From Brachycybe producta (taxonomy: Eukaryota > Arthropoda > Diplopoda > Playtdesmida > Andrognathidae), in NCBI GenBank assembly GCA_036925085.1, contig JAUPFP010000066.1:310001-374000 (forward strand): a stretch of DNA of 64,000 nt, in the 5' to 3' direction. Numbering within the stretch: position 1 is the stretch's first letter; each line of letters starts with the position of its first letter. Shown here piece by piece: positions 41,360 to 49,672 of this stretch. The translations under genes and the position numbers were made by a program. The notes beneath the pieces are model-generated. The model worked only from the letters and a program-made list of their open reading frames with translations. It had not been told where the DNA came from and did not search any database.

Positions 41360-41765
41360 TAGGAAAGGAGGCTATGTCTAGTCTGAATAGAGTTTCGCCA
41401 TCTATTGGTCACATTATGTTGATCATGTGTTTTTTTTTTTTGTCAAATTGGCATTCGAGAATCAAGATGGCCGCCGTTTTGTAATTTGTAACGCAATCTT
41501 CGCGGAAAAAAAGTTATTATTTATGAGTTTTTCTTCAGATTTCCACACGAATATCTCACTTTTGGGCGCTGATCTCTTTCGGTAATTTGTTTTTTTAACT
41601 TTTTTTTAAATTTAAATAATTTCACCGAACAAAAAAGCTAATGTCGACGCTTAAAAGTTATTGTTAATGTAGATCATGTTAAATTAACATGCGTTTTGGT
41701 TTTTAGTTTTCTTCTACATTTGGGTTGAGAGGCTACACGTCGCAAAGTGCGGGTTACATTTTTAA

Positions 41766-42109
41766 AATGTATTTCAAACCCCATAACAAACAGAATCGAA
41801 CACCATAACATTATAATAAACCCAAATAAGTGAAATAACCAACCAGAACAAACTTTTCTAGCTGCGCCCAACTGCTTCTTACTAGGACAGCAACCGTGCA
41901 ACCTGAAAGCACTTTCTTGCTGCCTTTATCATCCGCATGGATTATTTTGCTGTTTTCACTAAGCAAATTATAAATTTGAGGGCCATTTTACGTCTAATTG
42001 TGTGAAAAGGGCGCAGCCAACTTCTGTATGTCCCGCTTTCTAATTGCATGCTTTTTGCGCGCCATTTCACACCTTTATGCTATTGTTATTGTTTTTCTCG
42101 CTCCCCTCA
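41766..42109. other. No gene seen; possible MITE fragment near 42005-42050
   Basis: GGGCGCAGCCAACTTCTGTA and TTTCTAATTGCATG resemble part of the 42110-42315 family. The rest is unassigned. Confidence 0.45.
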
Positions 42110-42315
42110 ACAAGCATTTAGAAATCGGGACGAACACAGGTTGGCTCCGTTCTTTTTATGACGACCGGCAACTTCTAATTGGTTGGTTATGTAGTCTGAC
42201 GTCACATGCTCCGCCCTTTGCAACGTCGACCCACGCAACAAACCAATTAGAAGTTGCCGTTCGTCATAAAAAGGGCGGAGCCAACTTCTGTTTGTCCCGA
42301 TTTCTAATTGCCTGT
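42110..42315. mobile_element. Mutator-type MITE (TTAGAAATCGG), copy 3
   Basis: ACAAGCATTTAGAAATCGGG faces CCCGATTTCTAATTGCCTGT; the interior has CTTCTAATTGGTTGGTTATG and CTGACGTCACATGCTCCGCC. The TSD is not preserved. Confidence 0.83.
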
Positions 42316-42646
42316 CGTCACTGCTAGCCTTCACCTCCAACCCTCGGCGTCGTCCCGCTTCTATAGAATCCTCTCAGCCGGAACATATACAGCAGCCTTT
42401 TTTTAAGGCCATATTTTATGATAATTAGCTTTTTTTGTGGACGATTGACGGTCGTATCGAAGATGCTGTTGCTGTGCTAATTATAACTTATATGAATTGA
42501 AGCCAATGAACGTTTTGTCAGTTTGTGGAAGCAAGCCATAGTATAGGATTTAATTGGTTAATAGGAATTCTACATCAGCGTGTACAGTTTGTAATGATAT
42601 CCTGTTGGCTAGTTTTTCGTTTAGGAAGAAGAAAAGAAACCATTAT

Positions 42647-43048
42647 GCCTTGTACACACGTGAGTTAAATGAATTCAAATTAAATGTTTTTGGGTGAATG
42701 ATACGGAATCCAGTTAAGGACATGAATCCAAATAAAAATTGACTTTATTATTAATATTTTAAATTGAAATACTAAATCAATATTTTGTCAATAGTTTATA
42801 TTATTATATATAAGTATTAGCTCAATATTTTCAGATTATTAATTAGATTATTAGTAGATTTATTAATAATCTCAAAATATTGAGTTAATACTTATATAAA
42901 CTATTGACGACATATTGATTTAATATTTCAATTTTTAAATATTAATAATAAAGTAAATTTTTTATTTGGTTCATGTCCTGAACGGGATTCTGTATAATTC
43001 ACCTGAACACATTTAATTCGAATTCATTTAACTCCTGTGTGTACAAAG
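42647..43048. mobile_element. Foldback element GCCTTGTACACACGTGAG, about 400 bp
   Basis: Left GCCTTGTACACACGTGAGTT and AATGAATTCAAATT; right AATTCGAATTCATTTAAC and TCCTGTGTGTACAAAG. The whole element is palindromic, with AT-rich arms (AATATTGAGTTAATACTTAT) up to the centre near 42850. Confidence 0.88.
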
Positions 43049-43181
43049 TATTAGAGTCTACCCGACATTTAATTAGTTTTTTTTGCGTTTAATTAAAATT
43101 CTTATTATAGTAGGCCTAATGACATTTCTTCGGGGTTTTTTTTAAACTATAACTTATTTGAGTTTTGACAACTTGTATTAT

Positions 43182-43742
43182 ATAGTGGGGTAACCCGTCA
43201 TAAGACGGGAGCGAAATTCACAGGCAATTGTGCCCAGCATTAGAATTTCTTTTCCTCCGTCTTTTTATGACGTCAGACCAAGTAACAAACCAATTATAGA
43301 AATTGATGACGTTCATAAAAGAGCGGAGCAAAAGAAATTCTAATGCTGGGCACATTGCCCGTGATAAGTTCTAGTTTAATTTTGCTACTATTATCCCCTC
43401 CCCTTTTTTATATTTGAAAGAGAAAATGAGCTTTTCATTTTCTCTGGTGTGCTCATGCGCGTCGTTTGTTCCTTTTTTACTCCTTTCATTTCAATTTCAG
43501 CCACCCCCTCCTACTTTTTTCAACCCTCCACATTTCTCTCTCTCCCCCTCTACACTTTCCAACCTTTTCCCCCTCTCCAATTTAATATCAATGGGGTTCT
43601 TGGATGGGAAGGGTGCAACATATAGTTGACCTTGAGAAACAAAAGTGGTTCATTTATTCATTTAATTTTATATAAATTCCGACATGCTTCAAGGTATTTG
43701 TACAGGATTATCTCCACACACACACACACCCACAGACCTGGC
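43182..43742 (-). mobile_element. Non-autonomous Helitron with nested foldback
   Basis: Same family as 20796-21250: GTAACCCGTCATAAGACGGG hairpin at the + left edge (3' end), CACAGACCTGG at the right (5' end). A foldback (about 43231-43358, CCCAGCATTAGAATTTC and inverted partner) interrupts it. The terminal CTAG is mutated. Confidence 0.8.
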
Positions 43743-43757
43743 TTAATATATATATAA

Positions 43758-44037
43758 CTAGTGGGGTAACCCGTCATAAATGACGGGAGCAAAATTCACA
43801 GGTAATTGTGCGAATGCACGTCTTTTTTTCCTTTTTTACTCCTTTCATTTCAATTTCAGTCACCCCCTCCCACTTTTCTTTCTCTCTCCCCCTTCTACAC
43901 TTTCCAAAGGAAGAGTTCAACATATAGTTGACCTTGAGAAAAAAAAATGGTTCATTTATTCAAATTTATATAAATTCCGACGTGCTTCAATGGTTTTGTT
44001 ACTCCACACACACACAAACACACACACAGACCTGGGA
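43758..44037 (-). mobile_element. Non-autonomous Helitron, short copy
   Basis: 280 bp: CTAG plus the CCCGTCATAAATGACGGG hairpin at the 3' end, TCCCAGGTCTGTG at the 5' end, with fewer internal CTTCTACACTTTCC blocks than the 20.8-kb copy. Its 5' end lies 14 bp from the 3' end of the next Helitron. Confidence 0.87.
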
Positions 44038-44051
44038 TATTATATATATAA

Positions 44052-44555
44052 CTAGCAGAACCCGGCAGACACTGTCCTGCCAGTGCATATTTATTTTATC
44101 TTTATATATTTCTGAAAATGGACGGTTAGTATGTAACCTCTGCAACTCGTACATCATGCTGTTGAAATGTTTCAGCAGCTCTTAAAGTAGAGGCTCTGAT
44201 CTGGTTAGTTTCTAAGCGTACCTCTCGGTCTTCAAATGTTTCAGCAGCTCTAATGGCTGGCAGTCGCCGCGCATATCTGGTTGATCTTCTAATGTTTGAT
44301 TTTTTACGTGGCATTTCAAATAATTTCTAGTATTTAATGTTATACCAATGTCCATGGCGATCGGTTGAACGGCATGGAAGTTGATATACTGCAGCGCCAT
44401 CTGGTGGCGACTTACAACAAAGGGGATAGCATAAAAACTTTCTCCATGAAAAAATACATGTACGTGCTCATTTTCATGGTGATCGGTCAAACGGTGTTGG
44501 AGTTTAGCGATTTCATATATACAAACATCCATTTTTATATGTACAGAGAAGAAGA
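44052..44555 (-). mobile_element. Internally deleted Helitron with start of its Rep/helicase frame
   Basis: On the minus strand: a 5' region, then from about 44314 a frame MPRKKSNIRRSTRYARR, then two copies of RAAETF (RAAETFEDREVRLETNQI; RAAETFQQHDVRV). 'RAAET-E-RE-RL' repeats are typical of the N-terminus of animal Helitron proteins (from memory). The frame ends after 62 aa and the sequence jumps to the 3' end: hairpin GGCAGGACAGTGTCTGCC, GGGTTCTG, CTAG|T. The Rep and helicase domains are absent, so it depends on a full-length element elsewhere. Confidence 0.75.
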
Positions 44556-44644
44556 TATCTGTTTTGCCCTCTGATAATGAATTTTACTATAGGGCTGTGG
44601 AGTCGTTACGTAATTGTACGAATCCACTATACGACTCTGACGGG

Positions 44645-44830
44645 TCAGGATAAAAGGATGAAACAATGAACGGATGAACATCATGGGTAATCGTAAAACC
44701 TAAAACTGCAGAAATCATCTAGAAATGGATGAACACAAAAACATTGCATTGGGATGAACACTATTAAGATGGGTGCAGAACACACAAATCATGTTTTAAA
44801 TCGAATTAATTTTTTTTACATTCTTGGGGG
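44645..44830. repeat. Second copy of the GGATAAAAGGATGAA repeat
   Basis: GGGTCAGGATAAAAGGATG, GATGAACATCATGGGTAATC and GATGGGTGCAGAACAC match 6015-6170. It is followed by a G-run at 44826-44840. Confidence 0.7.
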
Positions 44831-45157
44831 GGGGGGGGGGCAGCGCCAGCCCAGCGTTGTTGGCATGTTTTTTTTTTAATTATTTGAAAAAATGGGATTC
44901 ATTAAAAAGTAATCCTTCTGATGAAGCGATGAAAAATGTTTTGATCGTAAAAAGAAGCGTACAAATGATTTTTTTTTTAATTTTACCGTCTTCGGACGGG
45001 GACTACACTTCTATAGTGTTTTTATAATTTGAAAATATATACGTAGCCTACTACTAAATATGAATTAAAAATCAAACTACTCGATACAATACAAGCCCTA
45101 TACTGTGCTAAGCAGACCAATCCACATACACGTGAATAGAATGGAAGAAAAAAAAAC

Positions 45158-45576
45158 TAGGGATGGGACAGTCGAATCAACGAATCCCACGAATATTGAA
45201 AAATATTCGAGATTCGAAAACTCGAATCTTCGCGCTTGGTTTCGTCTTTCTAATCTTTCGAATCCTAACCTAAAAAAAACTGTTAAAAAGTTTGGTAAAA
45301 TTAGTTTTAACTCTGTTGACCGTCCTATAGAAGCGGTTCACTAACAAAAAAACCGGCGATTGTAGCAATTTCGGTGGTCGGACCCGGATCACCAATATCA
45401 CCTAATGGCGACCCTGAGTGCCGCGCGGTTTTTATTATTAATAATTTAATATTTAATATTATTTCATTTATTTGTATCTTCTTAATGAATAATATAGGAC
45501 TCTTATATGAAGGATTCGAGAACCTTTTAGGATTTGAATTCGAGAAAATTTAGGATTCGTCCCACGCCCATTTCTA
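45158..45576. mobile_element. hAT-like element, TIR TAGGGATGGG, complete
   Basis: 419 bp starting TAGGGATGGGACAGTCGAAT and ending GATTCGTCCCACGCCCATTTCTA in inverted relation. The flanks AAAAAAAC and AAAAAACG are nearly identical but in an A-run. It is the reference copy for 1-265 and 27225-27570. Confidence 0.8.
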
Positions 45577-45711
45577 AAAAAACGTTTTTAAAAATGTAAA
45601 CTTAGACATACGAATATGAAATTCAACGTAATTTTTTTTTTGCAAATATAAAATATAAATATATTTTTATTTTTCCAAGATTTTCTTTCAAAAAAATAAT
45701 ATAAAGGTGCA

Positions 45712-45860
45712 TTCACACTACTCCGATCGGCATTGTCGCTCACTATGCCGAAGTCGACAGCCGAAATTGCTGCAGACTATGCAAGACTGATGCGATTGGA
45801 GACCGATGGGTCCGCCCATGGACCGTCCCCGGTGGTAGATTGTGCAATTAAACCCCCAAT
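45712..45860. mobile_element. Foldback fragment GGTGCATTCACACTACTCC
   Basis: GGTGCATTCACACTACTCCG followed by GATCGGCATTGTCGCTCAC. Only one end is clear. It belongs to the 'G-N-TG-TTCACACT' termini group. Confidence 0.5.
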
Positions 45861-45900
45861 AACGAGACTTGAGACTCAGATGTAGATTTAAAATGGATTC

Positions 45901-45906
45901 TTTATT
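45901..45906 (-). terminator. Candidate poly(A) signal of gene 2
   Basis: AATAAA on the minus strand about 245 nt downstream of the gene 2 stop codon. It is the first canonical signal after the stop that I can see on this strand. Confidence 0.55.
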
Positions 45907-46148
45907 TGAAAGCACTTACTTAAGTCGTGAATGCAAACATCTACAATAAATGTCAATAATGCTGGCCAGATTTTGACAAGCTAAAAAGAGCAATTTATAT
46001 AAATAAAATACAATAGGAAAAGCAATGGCTTCTCAGGCCAACAAAACCCCAAAACATGCACGTAGCAAGAACCGGAGCGATATCCAAATCCACAACTGTC
46101 CTCTTAGAACATGGTCATTAGTGAAAATGGTTGTTTTGGAAAGTAGTT

Positions 46149-49100
46149 TTATGCTTTTGTCGCGTTTCTCGATAAACGCCGCGGTGGCTCGGATTTCTTC
46201 GAATCAGAAGGTCTCGAAAAACCTTCTGAAAAATCGCCGTTATGGGTTCTGCCTTGTCGATTCGTATTTTTTCCATCTTGATCTCGAGAAACTCCTCGAT
46301 GCACCTTTTTGATGTCATCTGCAATAGGTTCTTGTGAGATGTCTGTCTCTGTTTCTTTACGGTTATTTGACCGGAATGGAGGATCTTCAGGGATTTTCTG
46401 ATAAGTGCTGTCGTCGTTGCGGGTCGCCGGTGGTTGCTTTCTTAAGCGATAAGGTTCTTGGAGAAGTTCTTCATCGTTGTTTTCCTTTTGAAAGTTTCTG
46501 AAGTGATCATGACTTTGAAGAGTTGCTTGGTCATTGTCTTGGTTTTGATTGATTTCTGAATCGTCACGTCTGTTAGATTGCTGACTATAAGTTTCCGGAG
46601 TGTTGCCACGTTCAGTGGTGCTTGAGAAATTTGGTTGACTGCGGTCACTTGACTTCGCAACTTGATTTGCGGTTCTTTGAAAATGATTTTGTTTTGGAAG
46701 ATTTTCACGTCCGTGGAACTCGTGATGAATCCCACTGGGATTATTTTCTTCAGACAAACTTTCAGGAGTAGTTTGTCGGAATTGTTTTGGTAACAGTTGG
46801 TTTTCAACCTGCTTGCCGAAGGTCGGGATATCTGAAACGCTTTGTTGAATTGGTTGGCCGAGTTGAGAATTCGTTAGAAAATCTTTCTGGCCATTGTTGT
46901 TTAAAATGCCTGTCAATGGATCTTGATAAGGGACTTCATGAACACCAAGATGGTTTCCGTACTGTTTAGGATTGTTTAAGGGTGATATTGCTGGGTAAAT
47001 TGCCGAGGCATCGAGTTGGTTTGTATTGCTGGGGTAGTGTAGAGTATTTATCGGGTTCAGTACAGGCATGGCTTGTGGAAGTGAGTTCGAGCTGACTGCT
47101 GTATTGAGCTGATTTTGTAAGTTTGCCATGTTGGGACTTCGTGGTAATACTCCTTCTCTGAGAGTATTTATATTCTGTAACATTGGAAGGAGGCTGGGAT
47201 GTACGAGTATTCCAGGGATTCCATGAAAAATATCTTCCATTTTGGCTTCATTTCTTGGAATTTCAGTTCGTTGAGCTTCAGTTTGTGAAGCTTCATTCCA
47301 TGGAACTTCCTTCCTTGGTGCTTCTTTCCTCGGAGCATCTTTCATTAGAGCTTCCTTCTTCAGAGCTTTTTTCATTTGAGCTTCCTTCCTCTGAGCTTCT
47401 TTCATTTTCGCTTCGTTCCTTGGAGCTTGATTTCTTCGAGGTTCGTTCCTTGGAGCTTCGTTTTGTGAAGCTTTAATCCCTGAAGCGTCATTCATTGGAG
47501 CTTCCTTTTTGGCTTCATAGCTTTGTGGTTCCTTTTTGGCTTCATAGCTTTGTGGTTCCTTTTTGGCTTTGAGCATAGTTTCTTTTTCGGAGTAATCAGT
47601 TACTTTCGCTATTGTGGGCCTCTTGATGACTGGTCGTTTTTTTAGTGGTTGTTTAGTGTCTTTTGCAAAGGTCGTTGCTTTCTCATCGACATGTTTCTTT
47701 AATTCAGAAATTATTGCAGATGTTTTTTCTTTACTTTCTTTGTTAATTTTGTTAGGCTTTTCTGGTTTCAGTGCGTTTTTCTGCGAGGTCTTTTCATCAT
47801 TTTCCTTTAAAATTTCTGGCAAAACATGTTGATCATATTCCACCTGGTTGTCGAATGTCGGGATATCTGGAACGTTTTGTTGAATTTGTTGGCTGAGTTG
47901 TGAATTTGTTCGAAAATCTTTCAGACCATTGTTGTTGAAAATGCCTGAGAATGGATCTTGATAAGGGACTCCATGAACACCAAATAGGCTGTTTTCTTGG
48001 TTTAGACGTTGATGGTTTCCGTATTGTTGAGGATTGTTTATGGGTGATGTTGGGTAAATTCCGGAAACATCGAGTTTCGTATCGCTTGGATAGTTCAGAA
48101 TATTTAGTGGGTTAATTGCATTCATGGCTTGTGGAAGTGAGTTCGAGCTAAATGCCGTATTAAGATCATTTTGTAAGTTTGCAAGGTTGGGACTTTGTGA
48201 TAATACTCCTTCTCTGAGAGTATTTATATTCTGTAACATTGGAAGGAGACTGGGATGTACGAGTATTCCAGGGAGTCCATGAACAATATCGTTGCTCTGA
48301 TCTTCTTTATTGGCTTCATTTCTTGGAGCTTCAGTCCGTGGAACTTCATTCGGAGGAACTTCCTTTCTTGGAGCTTCATTCCGTTGAACTTCCTTCCTCA
48401 GAGCATCTTTCATTAGAGATTCCTTCCTCGGAGTTTCAGCTTCCTTCCTCGGAGTTTCAGCTTCCTTCCTCGGAGTTTCAGCTTTCTTCCTCGGCATTTC
48501 AGCTTTCTTCCTCGGCATTTCAGCTTTCTTCCTCGGCATTTCAGCTTTCTTCCTCGGCATTTCAGCTTTCTTCCTCGGCATTTCAGCTTCCTTCCTCGGC
48601 ATTTCAGCTTCCTTCCTCGGAGTTTCAGCTTCCTTCCTCGGAGTTTCAGCTTCCTTCCTCGGAGTTTCAGCTTCCTTCCTCGGAGTTTCAGCTTCCTTCC
48701 TCTGAGTTTCAGCTTCCTTCCTCTGAGTTTCAGCTTCCTTCCTCTGAGTTTCAGCTTCCTTCCTCTGAGTTTCAGCTTCCTTCCTCTGAGTTTCAGCTTC
48801 CTTCCTCGGAGTTTTAGCTTCCTTCCTCGGAGTTTCAGCTTCCTTCCTCGGAGTTTCACCTTCCTTCCTCGGAGTTTCACCTTCCTTCCTCGGAGTTTCA
48901 CCTTCCTTTCTCGTAGCTTCAGCTTCCTTCCTCGGAGTTTCACCTTCCTTTCTCGTAGCTTCAGCTTCCTTCCTCGGAGTTTCACCTTCCTTTCTCGTAG
49001 CTTCAGCTTCCTTTCTCGTAGCTTCAGCTTCCTTTCTCGGAGCTTCAGCTTCCTTCCTCGGAGCTTGACTTCTTGGAGATTCATTCGGTAGAGCTTCGTT

Positions 49101-49672
49101 TTGTAGAGCTTCGTTCTTTGAAGCATCATTTCCTGAGGCATCATTCATTCGAGCGTCATTTTTTGAAGCTTCTTTTGTGGCCTCATTCTTTGGTGGTTCC
49201 TTTTTGGTTTCGAGCATAGTTTCTTTCTTGGAGTCATCAGTTATTTTCGCTATTGAGGGCCTCTTGATGACTGGTCGTGTTTTTGGCGACTCTTTAGTGT
49301 ATTTTGCAAGGATCGCTGCTTTCTCATCGACATGTTTCTTTAATTCAGAAATGATTGCAGCTGGTTTTTCTTTACTTTCTCTGTTAATTGTGTTAGACTT
49401 TTCTTGCTTTTCTGGTTTTAATTGGCCTACGTTTTTCTGCGAGGTCTTTTCATCATTTTTCTTTAAATTTTCTGGCAAAACTTGTTGATCATATTCTACC
49501 ACTTTGGTTAATGTTTTAGACCTGCCATGTTGTGGAATGATTGGCGAGGATGTTTCAAACGTTGTCGATTGCGGTTCGGTTACATCGGCCGACTTTTTCG
49601 GTGGTTTCTTTGGTAATTTCGTTCTTCCGATACAGCCTTTAGCATAGTATTCCAGTTTTGCTAACTCGTAAA
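46149..49672 (-). CDS. Gene 2 exon 4: 3.5-kb last exon
   Basis: Acceptor TTTTCTCAAATAG|TT completes the valine codon begun in exon 3, then [18 protein letters not shown]. It is open for 1174 codons to TAA at 46151-46149. Module 1 spans about 49505-47860, module 2 about 47850-46800, and the unique C-terminus about 46800-46149. Long, uninterrupted, module-conserving reading in one frame supports real coding despite the low complexity. Confidence 0.9.

Larger units (their letters stand above)
38990..41765. repeat. Tandem duplication of about 1.7 kb, each unit ending in the same foldback
   Basis: Unit 1 (about 38990-40670) and unit 2 (about 40675-41765) share in the same order: GATATTGCATAAAAATCC, AAGTGTTAATAAT, GTTTACGAGAAAT, GACGTCA, CGCCATCTATTGGTCA, CAAGATGGCCGCC, AACGCAATCTTCGCGG, CATGTTAAATTAACATG, and the GAGAGGCTACA start of foldback B. 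Unit 1 keeps that foldback whole (39942-40670); unit 2 keeps only its first bases. Unit 2 has gained a Mutator-type MITE (41085-41359). Confidence 0.85.

Noticed and set aside
48239-48817. 192-aa + strand frame with SSEFQLP repeats opposite gene 2
   Set aside because: It mirrors the 21-bp heptad array of gene 2; signal peptide, splice joins and module conservation support only the minus frame.
48413-49144. 243-aa minus frame with LKLRGRK repeats
   Set aside because: Another phase of the same 21-bp array, without signal peptide or a fit to the gene 2 exons.
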